Shown one piece after another: positions 44,888-53,494 of a stretch of 64,000 bases of DNA. Below the pieces are notes generated by a model. The model made no database searches. It had not been told where the DNA came from and saw only the letters and a program-made list of their open reading frames with translations. Each line of letters begins with the position of its first letter. The stretch's first letter is position 1. A program made the position numbers and the translations under genes. The DNA comes from Planctomycetota bacterium (GTDB taxonomy: Bacteria > Planctomycetota > Phycisphaerae > Phycisphaerales > SM1A02): contig JACZRS010000007.1 in assembly GCA_022574595.1 (NCBI GenBank), forward strand, positions 117,125 through 181,124, given 5' to 3'.

Positions 44888-45442
44888 TTACGCGGCCCAT
44901 CGGATGTGGATTTCACACTCCGAGTCACCCTGCTTCAGACACTTGGTCTCCTCGATCGATGCCTCGTCGCCGTAGTGGTTGATGATTAAGCGAGCCAGGG
45001 CGGTGTAGAGTCCGCACAGTTGGTTGGGTGAGCGGTAGTGCATGACAATTCCATGCTCTACCTCTTCAAGATCAAACTTGTCGTTGATGGCCTGGCTGGC
45101 CTTCTGATCCCGTACGCCAGTGGCAAACCCGTTGTGTATCTTCGGTTGTCGCTGAAGGAACTCGCGAGCTGTCTTGGACATCGAGAACCACATGGGCCAG
45201 CGCTTCATCCCGTCCTTGTAAAAGAATTCGGCGTAGGCCTCCTCCGCTTGCTCTTGGGTTACCCCCAGAACTTCGCAGGTGGCGCGGAAAAGGCGCTGCC
45301 ATTCTTCGTCTTCGTAGACCTCGTCCATACGGAATACCTTCTCCGCGGGGACGCCTGCTAGGCGCTTGACTTCTAGCAGCTTCTCCGGACCGGCCGCTTC
45401 CTCAATGAAATCGAACAACAGTTTCTGAATGAGACCAACCAT
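44888..45442 (-). CDS. Heme NO-binding (H-NOX) domain protein
   Basis: From ATG 45442 (GGAGA five bases upstream), the 184-residue protein reads MVGLIQKLLFDFIEEAAGPE. The proximal heme ligand is His103 in PKIHNGFATGVRD. The heme-propionate motif YxSxR is seen as YRSPN (residues 136-140), so arginine is replaced by asparagine. The C-terminal CLKQGDSECEIHIRW is typical of the subfamily that is paired with diguanylate cyclases. It lies directly upstream of the GGDEF-EAL gene in the same direction. It should sense NO or O2 and change c-di-GMP output. The frame upstream to 45565 lacks support. Confidence 0.88.
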   Translation of the reverse strand: MVGLIQKLLFDFIEEAAGPEKLLEVKRLAGVPAEKVFRMDEVYEDEEWQRLFRATCEVLGVTQEQAEEAYAEFFYKDGMKRWPMWFSMSKTAREFLQRQPKIHNGFATGVRDQKASQAINDKFDLEEVEHGIVMHYRSPNQLCGLYTALARLIINHYGDEASIEETKCLKQGDSECEIHIRWAA

Positions 45443-46036
45443 GGGTATCTCCAGCTTTAGTCTTAGAAAGTCCGTTAAGATCGCCCCCGAATGGAACAGC
45501 ACATAACTCAACCATCGGAGGTCAGCGAAAGCCGGTACATATCTGATCTGTTCATGAAACGCCATCCCGGTTGTTCCCCAGACCGATAAGGTCTGTGCGC
45601 TTCGAAAAGCAATCGCCGCACCTGCCTGGTTCTACAGTGTATTTTTCGGCTTCTCACCGAATTGACTTAAGGGTCGATTCCAGGGGGAATCCCTAGTCCT
45701 AAGGCTATTCGTTTCAATTAACTTGCTAAAGCGAGCGCGATGTAGATAAAGGAATTTTGGGATTCGATTAGTGACCGGTATTTCTTAGCAAGCGATCGTC
45801 TTTTTCGCAAATGCGTCAAGGGTGATGGTGAAAGTAGGGGCCGATAATCTTGTTTGCGATATCGTAATGTTGCGAAGGTACTGCCCTGGTTTGGAACCCC
45901 ATCTTCACATACAGCGTTGCCCATAATACCCAATCAGCAACGCTGTGCACCAAACCTTAGATAAGGCTGTGATGTACCAACTCTATCTCGTAAACTTTGG
46001 TTATGGTTATATGGATTCTCAAGGGAGGAAACTACC
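45443..46036. other. Intergenic region upstream of the H-NOX gene
   Basis: About 590 bases between divergent genes. A small hairpin GATTCCAGGGGGAATC is at about 45675. Short frames here have no family match or start signal, so I see no gene. A GC-to-AT shift takes place near 45620. Confidence 0.5.
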
Positions 46037-46279
46037 ATGACAGAATCACAGATGAGAGATCTTCAAGAAGAATTAGAACAAATCCGAGATGAGCTTGTAG
46101 CCAGAACGCTCGACGAGCAACGTGCATGGATCGTCCTTGATAGGGCGGCGAAGATGTTGGATGAAGCCCAAGGCAGCCCCTTTGAAGGGAAGCTGCGGCT
46201 AATTTATTCCTTGGTTTCAGCGGTATGGGACAGTCTGCGTCAGCAAAAGCGCTTAAGGGATGTGCTTTCAGGCAAATAG
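46037..46279 (+). CDS. Small charged helical protein of unknown function
   Basis: The 80-residue product is strongly helical and charged, with no signal peptide: MTESQMRDLQEELEQIRDEL, then LDEQRAWIVLDRAAKMLDEA and LIYSLVSAVWDSLRQQKRLR. The first half has a heptad-like pattern consistent with a short coiled coil. A clear GGAGG lies nine bases before the ATG and a terminator follows (46319), so it is probably a genuine single gene. I do not recognise a family. Confidence 0.7.
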   Translation: MTESQMRDLQEELEQIRDELVARTLDEQRAWIVLDRAAKMLDEAQGSPFEGKLRLIYSLVSAVWDSLRQQKRLRDVLSGK

Positions 46280-46318
46280 CCTTCAATTGAACTGATCCTC
46301 CAAAAAAAAGTTATTCAC

Positions 46319-46346
46319 AAGCCCCCTAATTCAGGGGGCTTTTTCT
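46319..46346 (+). terminator. Rho-independent terminator after the 46037 gene
   Basis: AGCCCCC pairs with GGGGGCT around TAATTCA, followed by TTTTCTTGT. It is 40 bases past the stop codon. Confidence 0.9.
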
Positions 46347-46373
46347 TGTCAATTGCATGCAATTTTGACCCTC

Positions 46374-46790
46374 ATGCATAAACCTGAGAACATACCGCTC
46401 ATGGTGGAACAGTCACCATCTCAGCGGGATCCATTCAGGCCACCGACGATTTCGGTCATGGTTCACTGCATTCATTGTCATCAAGAGTTTGATAGCTATC
46501 TCATCCACTGGATTGAGGAAGAGTTTGAAGGCCTCAAGCAAGGTTTCTGGTGTTGCCCAAATCCCGGTTGTGATGGCAAGGGGTTTGGTTTCGATATCTT
46601 TCCGGTTGACCCGGAATACCGCGATGAGGATGGACAATTGATGTGGTGCGATGATGATGAAGGCGAAGAAGGTGAATTCGCGGATGATGAAGATTATGAT
46701 GAATATGATGCAGCAATAGATGACAATGAGGATTGGCGCAAAGGCAGATTGCCTGAAACCCAAGTGGATGAAGAAGAACTGCCTTGGTGA
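46374..46790 (+). CDS. Small zinc-ribbon protein with very acidic C-terminus
   Basis: The product has a central cysteine array, VHCIHCHQEFDS and WCCPNPGCDGKGFGF, resembling a zinc ribbon of the CxxC...CCxxxxC type. It then has a long acidic tail (CDDDEGEEGEFADDEDYDEY and further D/E). N-terminal start is uncertain: ATG 46374 or 46401 (MVEQSPSQRD). I recognise no named family. It might bind nucleic acid or a basic partner; inference only. It lies 27 bases before a cupin gene in the same direction. Confidence 0.6.
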   Translation: MHKPENIPLMVEQSPSQRDPFRPPTISVMVHCIHCHQEFDSYLIHWIEEEFEGLKQGFWCCPNPGCDGKGFGFDIFPVDPEYRDEDGQLMWCDDDEGEEGEFADDEDYDEYDAAIDDNEDWRKGRLPETQVDEEELPW

Positions 46791-46817
46791 TGATGTAGGT
46801 ATCACCTGGAAAGCAAC

Positions 46818-47186
46818 ATGACGCAAACTGTACAAGCAACTCGCTATCGCTGGGATGATCTTGAAATAGATAGGCCTATGGCTTTGCTAACGCGCAAGCG
46901 TATCATCGGTGAACAGATGATGATTTCGCACGTACTGTTGGAAAAGGGTTGTACTGTTGCAAGTCATGCTCACGAGAACGAACAATTTGCCTGCGTAGTT
47001 AGCGGAAGAATTCGCTTTGGATTAGGTGATGAGAATTCATCAGATTACGAGCAGGTTGAGCTAGTTGCAGGCGAAGTATTGCATCTGCCTTCTAATGTTC
47101 TTCATTCAGCTGAGGCAATTGAAGATACACTTATTCTCGATCTTTTTAGTCCGCCCAGTGAAAAAACGGGTATTGATAAGAATTAG
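46818..47186 (+). CDS. Small cupin-domain protein
   Basis: The 122-residue protein is a single cupin barrel. Cupin motif 1 appears as HVLLEKGCTVASHAHENEQF with metal-ligand His and Glu residues, and motif 2 as LHLPSNVLHSAEAIED with the final His. Small cupins bind a metal and act as isomerases, dioxygenases or sensors; no evidence here selects among these. It starts with MTQTVQATRYRWDDLEID and has no signal peptide. It precedes the RidA lipoprotein gene in the same direction. Confidence 0.85.
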   Translation: MTQTVQATRYRWDDLEIDRPMALLTRKRIIGEQMMISHVLLEKGCTVASHAHENEQFACVVSGRIRFGLGDENSSDYEQVELVAGEVLHLPSNVLHSAEAIEDTLILDLFSPPSEKTGIDKN

Positions 47187-47243
47187 ATTTTATATAACAA
47201 CAATAAACCAACGTGCTGAGGTGCGAGCAAGAGGAGCCTCTCT

Positions 47244-47672
47244 ATGAAGGTGTGGTTCATAGGTTCACTAATTGCCTTGGCGTTTGCAGTAGTTGGCTGC
47301 AGCAACAACACAGTGTCGCGATCACTTGTGCATCGCTCAGCAGTGGGGGCGCTCGGTCCTTATTCAGGTTCAGTAACCAGTGACAATTTAGTATTCGTAT
47401 CTGGCAAGATCGGCAAACGTGGTGGAAGTTTCGCTGTCGAAGTCAATACTGCTATCGATGCAGTTGAAGAAGAGCTTGCCAGGTCAGGCGTTACGCTTGC
47501 TGATGCTATTAGTGTAACCGTGTATCTGACTGACTTGGAGTTATACGGTGAGTTTAACAGCATCTATGCAAGCCGATTTCACCAGCCCTATCCTGCCAGA
47601 GCCTGCGTGGAAGTCTCGCGTTTGCCGGGTGAGGCTCGCGTGGAGATACAAGTGATCGCTAAATCCCAATAA
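47244..47672 (+). CDS. RidA family protein with a lipoprotein signal
   Basis: The C-terminal 115 residues match the RidA/YjgF family: GPYSGSVTSDNLVFVSGKIG, then GVTLADAISVTVYLTDLELY and the active-site Arg in YPARACVEVSRLPGEARVEI. RidA hydrolyses reactive enamine/imine intermediates in the cytoplasm. This copy is preceded by MKVWFIGSLIALAFAVVGCS, a lipoprotein signal with a lipobox (VVGC, Ser at +2). Export would place the deaminase fold outside the cytoplasm, which is unusual. It follows the cupin gene. Confidence 0.85.
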   Translation: MKVWFIGSLIALAFAVVGCSNNTVSRSLVHRSAVGALGPYSGSVTSDNLVFVSGKIGKRGGSFAVEVNTAIDAVEEELARSGVTLADAISVTVYLTDLELYGEFNSIYASRFHQPYPARACVEVSRLPGEARVEIQVIAKSQ

Positions 47673-47800
47673 ACCAAGAGGATAGCTGGTAATTTTGCTC
47701 AATAATCTTGAGCACAGTTAATTGGGCTATTATTGTTGATAGATTAAGTAATCATCCATATTCGCGGTGTGAGTTCGCATTAAAAGCAGATTGAATCTAA

Positions 47801-48994
47801 ATGTCAGGCAGTTTTTCAGACAATCCAACCATCAAACAAACGAAGTCTAACGCGATTCCTGAGCCGAAAGATATCGCTGAATTATTCCCTCAGCTAGAGA
47901 TTCTCGACGTACTAGGCCAGGGGGGAATGGGAGTTGTATATAAAGCTCGACAAAAGAGCTTGGACCGAATGGTTGCTCTTAAAATTCTTTTACACGATCC
48001 ACAACGAGATCACGGCTTTGCACAGCGCTTTGAACGTGAAGCGAGATCACTTGCCAGGCTAAACCATCCAAACATTGTGATGATCTATGATTCAGGGCAG
48101 GCGGGGGATATGTATTACTTCATCATGGAGTATGTAGATGGTTCTAATCTCAGGCAGGTAATGAGAAGCGGTTCTATGGAACCCGCAGATGCTCTGGCAA
48201 TAGTTCCGCAGTTGTGTGATGCGCTAGCCTTCGCCCATGAAGAAGGTATTGTTCATCGCGATATAAAGCCAGAGAATATCCTTATTGACAAGAAGGGGCG
48301 AATTAAAGTTGCAGATTTTGGAATTGCCAAATTGTTGGCACGTAGTGATATTGACTATACACTTACCGCACCTCAGCAAGTGATAGGAACCATGCATTAC
48401 ATGGCTCCGGAACAGTTCGAGCGTCCCAAAGAAGTTGATCACAGAGCAGATATATATTCCTTAGGAGTGGTGCTATATGAGATGCTCACCGGCGAGCTAC
48501 CTTTGGGGAGATTTCCTCTTCCATCGCAAAAAGTCCATACTGATATCAGATTAGACCGCATCGTGATTCGGGCCTTAGAGAAGGAAACATCGCGGAGATA
48601 TCAACAAGTTACTGACATGAAAACTGATGTTCAGCTAATTTCTAATGGTTCAAGTACCCCAATTTCTACCATTCAAACGCCCTTGCCAAGTGGCAATCAG
48701 TTCACGCCTACACCTTTGCCGGCACAGGGGGCAACTACCGGTGGCTATGTCCCAGGCCAGGGTAAATCGCCTGCCGTGGCCTATCTGCTGTGGTGTTTGT
48801 GCTTTCTTGGTGCCTGTGGCATACATCGTTTCTATGCAGGAAAGTGGATAACTGGGCTTCTTTGGGTATTTACCGGCGGTTTGTTTTTCGTTGGACAGTT
48901 TATCGATCTTTTCCTGATTCCTCGTATGATATATGTGGCTAATTTGGAATCTGCCCTGCTGGCACAGGGGAATCTTTTGTCACAAGAGCCGTAA
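47801..48994 (+). CDS. Serine/threonine protein kinase with C-terminal TM2 domain
   Basis: The kinase domain (residues about 25-290) has GQGGMGVVYKARQ (glycine loop), VALKILL (ATP-binding Lys), EYVDGSNLRQV, the catalytic HRDIKPENIL, DFGIAKL and the HYMAPEQFERP APE motif. A Pro/Thr/Gly-rich linker follows, and the C-terminus is a TM2 domain: SPAVAYLLWCLCFLGACGIH, RFYAGKWITGLLWVFTGGLF and VGQFIDLFLIP. So it is a membrane-anchored kinase with intracellular catalytic part. No partner phosphatase or substrate gene is adjacent. Confidence 0.93.
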   Translation: MSGSFSDNPTIKQTKSNAIPEPKDIAELFPQLEILDVLGQGGMGVVYKARQKSLDRMVALKILLHDPQRDHGFAQRFEREARSLARLNHPNIVMIYDSGQAGDMYYFIMEYVDGSNLRQVMRSGSMEPADALAIVPQLCDALAFAHEEGIVHRDIKPENILIDKKGRIKVADFGIAKLLARSDIDYTLTAPQQVIGTMHYMAPEQFERPKEVDHRADIYSLGVVLYEMLTGELPLGRFPLPSQKVHTDIRLDRIVIRALEKETSRRYQQVTDMKTDVQLISNGSSTPISTIQTPLPSGNQFTPTPLPAQGATTGGYVPGQGKSPAVAYLLWCLCFLGACGIHRFYAGKWITGLLWVFTGGLFFVGQFIDLFLIPRMIYVANLESALLAQGNLLSQEP

Positions 48995-49125
48995 TGGCTT
49001 GAGATCTGATCCACGAATAACGATCAAGCTAAACCTCACTAATAGCCAGTCAGAGTTAACCCAGCTAGCCGAGTTAAATACGCCCAGGTATTGATCCCGC
49101 AGATATTGATCATTGTGAGAAAGTG

Positions 49126-50034
49126 ATGGCTACTTACGCCACTGCATTAACAATTAACCAAATACTTCAATGGGCTGATGCTCACAATATTCGTACGGGC
49201 AAATGGCCCATCTCTCGTTCCGGCCCGATCTATGAGCAGCCGGAAAGAACCTGGGAAGCAATCAATTCCGCATTGGCTAAGGGCGGGTGCAATTTACCTG
49301 GTGGTGATTCACTGGCACAAGTACTCGCGCGAAGACGTGGTGTGAAATTCACCAGGCGCTCCTGGCCCGAACTTACAAGAGCACAAATACTAAAATGGGC
49401 AGACTATCACCTTCAATGCACCGGGCATTGGCCTGATAGAGATTCAGGACCGGTTCGAGCAGCTTCGGGTATTTCATGGGTTACGGTAGATAGGTATCTC
49501 AAGCAGGGGAATAAGACATTACCCGGAGGCTTATCACTTGCAAAGCTCCTGCGTGATGCGCGAAATGTTTGGGATGGCCGAGGTAAGCCTCGCTTGACAA
49601 CTCACCGCATATTAAAATGGGCCAAAGAGCATTTCGATGCAACAGGACATTGGCCGGTTACTATGTCGGGGAAAATGATCGGTAGGAATAATGAAGATTG
49701 GGCTGCAATAGACATGGCTTTGCGCCACGGCCGCAGGGGATTAACCGGTATTAGTTCATTATCAAAGCTCTTAACAGAACATTTCGGTGCGAGATACAAC
49801 CCACAACTAGCACAGCTTTCAGTTAAGCAAATCCTTAAATGGGTGGATGCGTATTATCAGCGATTAAATAGATGGCCAAGCCGAAAGTCCGGCCCAATTC
49901 TAGGTGCGCCTGGCGGGATAACATGGGGGGCGATAGACAGTCGTCTTCGCATCGGTGGACGCGGACTAGAAGGTGGCTTGACCTTGGCGAAGTTGTTGGA
50001 TGAGCGCCGACGAAATGTGCTAACTAGAGCCTAG
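49126..50034 (+). CDS. Protein of four ~70-residue W-rich repeats, function unknown
   Basis: The protein is built of four similar units, each beginning near ILQWADAHN / ILKWADYHL / ILKWAKEHF / ILKWVDAYY, then TGKWPISRSGPI-like sequence, W....ID..L..G.RGL and a closing SLAKLL block. Such helical repeats resemble helicase-associated (HA) domains in layout but not in detail. A DNA- or RNA-binding role is plausible, not proved. Start is ATG 49126 with GTG directly ahead (49123). No partner gene is adjacent; this is the last AT-rich gene before the composition shift. Confidence 0.75.
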   Translation: MATYATALTINQILQWADAHNIRTGKWPISRSGPIYEQPERTWEAINSALAKGGCNLPGGDSLAQVLARRRGVKFTRRSWPELTRAQILKWADYHLQCTGHWPDRDSGPVRAASGISWVTVDRYLKQGNKTLPGGLSLAKLLRDARNVWDGRGKPRLTTHRILKWAKEHFDATGHWPVTMSGKMIGRNNEDWAAIDMALRHGRRGLTGISSLSKLLTEHFGARYNPQLAQLSVKQILKWVDAYYQRLNRWPSRKSGPILGAPGGITWGAIDSRLRIGGRGLEGGLTLAKLLDERRRNVLTRA

Positions 50035-50469
50035 ATAACTTATATTTACCGCGTGACTCTTAGGGGTAAATTTCCTATGTAAAATAAATGCAGGAGATTC
50101 CAATCCCATATACAGTTTGCTAGTGTTTGCTTGATTAGCTTAAAGGCAACGCCAATATAACTTGTGCTAAGCGCTCACCAACCCAACACACGACGAAGGG
50201 CCTGTGATGTTAATCTATCCTCATGCCTGCCCAAGCGTCTAGACTGACGAGGCGTCCAGGCCGCCTCTGAGCAAACCACGCTAGTATCTCACGAAGGGCG
50301 GTTGAAGACGACCGCCTGTGGTACACGGTTCTCGTCTGTTTGCATGGGGGATTGAAAGTACCCGGCGGCTAAGTGCTTGCGGTATCCGTATAACTGTGAG
50401 ACAATTGCATATCAGAAGACCGGAACTTTGGCGAGTTTCGTCTGTTACAACAGAAAAAGGAGTGTCGCA
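50035..50469. other. Intergenic region at the composition boundary
   Basis: About 430 bases. Two GC stems are visible: GAGGCG...CGCCTC near 50249-50267 and GGCGGT...ACCGCC near 50297-50316. The sequence becomes more GC-rich from about 50200 onwards. No gene or recognisable attachment site was found. Confidence 0.5.
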
Positions 50470-52017
50470 ATGAACCAGACCAACCGCCGCGAATTCATGA
50501 AGGATGTCGGCAGTGGGATGCTTATTGCCGGTGTCGGTGCCTCACTGGCCACCGAACTCGGCTGCTCTAGCGCGTTCGCATTTGATTCGGATGAGTCACT
50601 GTCGTTCGGCGAGCTCGATCCGCTCGTTGATCTCATGCAACAGACATCGCCCGATCAGTTGCAGATCAAGCTGGTCGAAAAGCTGAGCAGTGGCAATGTT
50701 GATTTGCGTCAATTGATTGCCGCCGCAGCGCTGGCCAATGCAGAGACTTTCGGCGGGCAGGACTACGTCGGCTACCACGCCGAGATGGCGCTCATACCTG
50801 CGCTAGAGATTGCGCGTGAAATGCCAGCGAATCGGCGCGCGCTGCCGGTGCTCAAGGTGCTGTATCGAAACACGCAGCAAATCCAGAAGGTTGGCGGCGC
50901 CAGAAAGAAAACGCTCAAGCCGATACAGGGCGGCGGGGGTTCGATACAGGGCATGGGTGAGCGGCTGCGCGACGCCTCCCGGCAGGGCAACATGAATGAA
51001 GCGGAGCAACTCTTCGCCTCGGTGACGGATGTTCCGATCAACGAACAGTTCAACGCGCTGCTGCACACAATCGAAGATGACATCAACGTTCACCGCTTCG
51101 TTCTGGCGCATCGCGCGATCGAACTGATTGACGTGGTTGGCAAGGAGCAGGCTCACACGATGCTCCGGCAGTGCGTGAGGTATTGCGTAGACGAAGAACG
51201 CATTCGCATGGCACGGGGTCGCGCGCCTTCGGCCATCCGCGAGTTGCTGCCGAGACTTCTTGATCAGCACAAGTTGCTTAGTCGTCAGCTTGGAGATCGA
51301 GATCCAGGCGACGAGTGGGTCGATAGCATGGCCAATACAATCTACGACCAGAACGAAACGCAGGCCAGTGATGCGGTGGCTGCCGCTCTTGCAGAGGGGA
51401 TTGCGCCGGATGTGATCGGTGAAGCTATTGCGCTGGCAGCGAATCAACTCGTGTTGCGACAAGGAGCTGACCGGTGGCGCACTCATGGAAACTCGGCCGG
51501 TGTCCATTCCTCTGATGCGGCCAACGCGTGGCGGAACATGATTCGCGTCTCTAATCAGCATCACCAGGTGTCAGGATTGATTGTCGCGGCGTTTCACACG
51601 GCTCGGTACCGACCATTTTCTCACGAACCTTATCCCGTTGGTGCCCATCTCGAGAAGGTTAGGACGACGGACGCCGATACGTTGCTGGGTATCGCCGAAG
51701 AGAGTATACGAGCCAACGATCAGGCGACGGCCGCCGCGGCGATTCACGTTTATGGGGATCAGGGATACTCCGAGCGACCGGTATTCGACTTGATGCGCCG
51801 GTATGCCGTAAGCGAAGATGGCCGCCTTCACGCTGAGAAGTACTACCGGACTGTTGTAGAGGAATTCGCTACAACGCGACCGGCATTCCGCTGGCGACAG
51901 CTGGTTGCGTTGGCGCGAGTCACCGCCAGTGCCTACAGCTACGATCGCGATGACAACAAGGGGCATCGTGCCGCCGGCTACGAAGACGCGTGCCGATTGT
52001 TGAACGTCGATGCGTAG
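50470..52017 (+). CDS. Tat-exported helical protein of unknown function
   Basis: From ATG 50470, with AAAAAGGAG eight bases before it, the protein reads MNQTNRREFMKDVGSGMLIA, a Tat signal with a lipobox-like end (ATELGCS). The remaining 480 residues are mostly alpha-helical with conserved-looking blocks YVGYHAEMALIPALEIAREM, LHTIEDDINVHRFVLAHRAI and MLRQCVRYCVDEERIR. I recognise no named domain. It may be a secreted oxidoreductase or structural protein; undecided. It is the first gene of the GC-rich region and is followed by repeat copy A. Confidence 0.78.
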   Translation: MNQTNRREFMKDVGSGMLIAGVGASLATELGCSSAFAFDSDESLSFGELDPLVDLMQQTSPDQLQIKLVEKLSSGNVDLRQLIAAAALANAETFGGQDYVGYHAEMALIPALEIAREMPANRRALPVLKVLYRNTQQIQKVGGARKKTLKPIQGGGGSIQGMGERLRDASRQGNMNEAEQLFASVTDVPINEQFNALLHTIEDDINVHRFVLAHRAIELIDVVGKEQAHTMLRQCVRYCVDEERIRMARGRAPSAIRELLPRLLDQHKLLSRQLGDRDPGDEWVDSMANTIYDQNETQASDAVAAALAEGIAPDVIGEAIALAANQLVLRQGADRWRTHGNSAGVHSSDAANAWRNMIRVSNQHHQVSGLIVAAFHTARYRPFSHEPYPVGAHLEKVRTTDADTLLGIAEESIRANDQATAAAAIHVYGDQGYSERPVFDLMRRYAVSEDGRLHAEKYYRTVVEEFATTRPAFRWRQLVALARVTASAYSYDRDDNKGHRAAGYEDACRLLNVDA

Positions 52018-52019
52018 TC

Positions 52020-52073
52020 CGGCCGTGGTGCTCGGCGGTGTAGCCGGGCGAAGGTCAAATGGGAAGTGTCGGA
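52020..52073 (+). repeat. Dispersed intergenic element, copy A (3' half)
   Basis: Carries GTGCTCGGCGGTGTAGCC, GGGCGAAGGTCAAATGGGAA and GTGTCGG directly after the stop of the Tat-exported gene. The 5' half of the family is missing or overlaps the end of that gene. The same core recurs at 53605, 55345, 56045, 59308, 61224 and 62903. Confidence 0.75.
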
Positions 52074-52119
52074 TGGACATCATCTCGTGATGCGTGCCAG
52101 TGGGCGCGAGGAGAAACAC

Positions 52120-52686
52120 ATGGACCTTGGTTGGGACGACCGACGCACACACCAGTTCGTGACGAATGTAGGGCTCATCACAAGCAAGGGACCTAATGGA
52201 CCCAATGTGATGTCTGCTGAGTGGACGCACTACGTGTCCTATGCACCGAGCCTGATCGTGGTGAACATCAGCTCAAAGGACGCTACGGCTGAGAACATCT
52301 CAGCCAGCAAAGAGTTCGGAGTCAACCTGGCTGCCCAGGACCATAATGTCATCTGCAGCATCGCTGGTGGTAATTCGGGGCACGACATCGACAAGATCGC
52401 GGCGCTGAATGACCTCGGTGTGGAGTTCTATGACGGAAAGACGATTAACGTACCCATGATCAACGGAGCTGCGATGAACGCCGAGTGCCAGGTCATCCAG
52501 GAGACGCCGCTAGGAGATCACACGATGTTTGTCGGAGAGGTCCAGGAGATTCTTGCTGATGAGGGCGTTCTCCCGCTCGTTTACCACAACGGAAAGTATT
52601 GGAAGCTCGGCGATGAGGTTGCCAAGCCTTCACAGCAAGAGCGCGACAAGATCGCCGGGCTCATCGCGAAACACAAGAAGACGTGA
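52120..52686 (+). CDS. Flavin reductase family protein
   Basis: ATG 52120 is preceded by GAGGAG and gives MDLGWDDRRTHQFVTNVGLI. The FMN-binding split-barrel signature is VMSAEWTHYVSYAPSLIVVN, followed by ENISASKEFGVNLAAQDHN and FVGEVQEILADEGVLPLVYH near the C-terminus. The family includes flavoredoxins and NAD(P)H-dependent flavin reductases; no redox partner is next to it. The gene lies between copy A of the dispersed repeat and the membrane protein at 52871, which is in the same direction. Confidence 0.88.
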   Translation: MDLGWDDRRTHQFVTNVGLITSKGPNGPNVMSAEWTHYVSYAPSLIVVNISSKDATAENISASKEFGVNLAAQDHNVICSIAGGNSGHDIDKIAALNDLGVEFYDGKTINVPMINGAAMNAECQVIQETPLGDHTMFVGEVQEILADEGVLPLVYHNGKYWKLGDEVAKPSQQERDKIAGLIAKHKKT

Positions 52687-52870
52687 TGAGATCTGGCGGC
52701 CGGCCTGACCGGCACGTCGTTTGCTTTTTCGATTGAGCGTGGCGATATACCCGCTATACAGAATTCCGCAAAGGGTGGGCAACGACCCATGCTCAGCGGT
52801 ATTCTGTTCAATCAACTGTTATATTGCGCACAGCTAAAAGGAATTTACTATCGTAGAAAAGGAGGCAACC

Positions 52871-53494
52871 ATGGGGAACATAAGCCTTGTCAGAGTCGGC
52901 GGTGTATGTGCCATCCTGTCAGTGGTCAGTGGCATTATGGGGCGCATCTCCTTTGGGAATGAGTGGCTCGCGTCACGAGGGGTGAATACCCTCATCCCTG
53001 GCCACTGGTTCGATTCCCTGGGCTGTTTGCTCTTCATGGTCGCGGCTTTGGGGTTCTACCGGGCCCTGCGCCAGGCTGGACCTCTGCCATTGATAGCGGT
53101 GGTGGCCTCCTTCACCGGTGGCATCTTTCTTGTTTTCCATGGGTTCATCCGATTGGGTATTGCCTACGAACTGGTGGCGCCGGGTATCACGGACGCACTC
53201 AGCAAAACAGGCTGGCTAGCCGCGGGCGTAGGGGCCGTGCTTGTCGTCTTCATCGGGGTACCCCTCTTCAGTTTCGCTATTCTAAGGACGTCGGTGATGC
53301 CCAAGTGGACCGGCTGGCTGGGCGGGATAGCTACCCTGGGATTTTGCTTGCAGGTATTGTTGCCGCTTGTCTTTTCTATGGCGACACCCTGGTTTTTATC
53401 CAGGGTCTTCATGGTGTGGTTGGCAGCCATGGGGGTAGTCCTGTTGCGGCTGAAGGAGCCTGTGACACCGGATTCTGCGGCGTCGGTGGATTAG
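52871..53494 (+). CDS. Multi-pass membrane protein, DUF4386-like
   Basis: The 207-residue product has about six hydrophobic segments, including SLGCLLFMVAALGFYRALRQ, LPLIAVVASFTGGIFLVFHG, GVGAVLVVFIGVPLFSFAIL and FMVWLAAMGVVLLRLK. The pattern resembles DUF4386-type proteins; assignment is only by layout. AGGAGG is close to the ATG. It is downstream of the flavin reductase gene with a spacer of about 185 bases, so co-transcription is uncertain. Function unknown. Confidence 0.7.
   Translation: MGNISLVRVGGVCAILSVVSGIMGRISFGNEWLASRGVNTLIPGHWFDSLGCLLFMVAALGFYRALRQAGPLPLIAVVASFTGGIFLVFHGFIRLGIAYELVAPGITDALSKTGWLAAGVGAVLVVFIGVPLFSFAILRTSVMPKWTGWLGGIATLGFCLQVLLPLVFSMATPWFLSRVFMVWLAAMGVVLLRLKEPVTPDSAASVD

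Noticed and set aside
45718..45933. 71-codon minus-strand frame upstream of the H-NOX gene
   Set aside because: No start signal, domain or conserved context.
50803..51564. 253-codon minus-strand frame opposite the Tat-exported protein gene
   Set aside because: Antisense shadow in a GC-rich gene; no recognisable domain or start signal.
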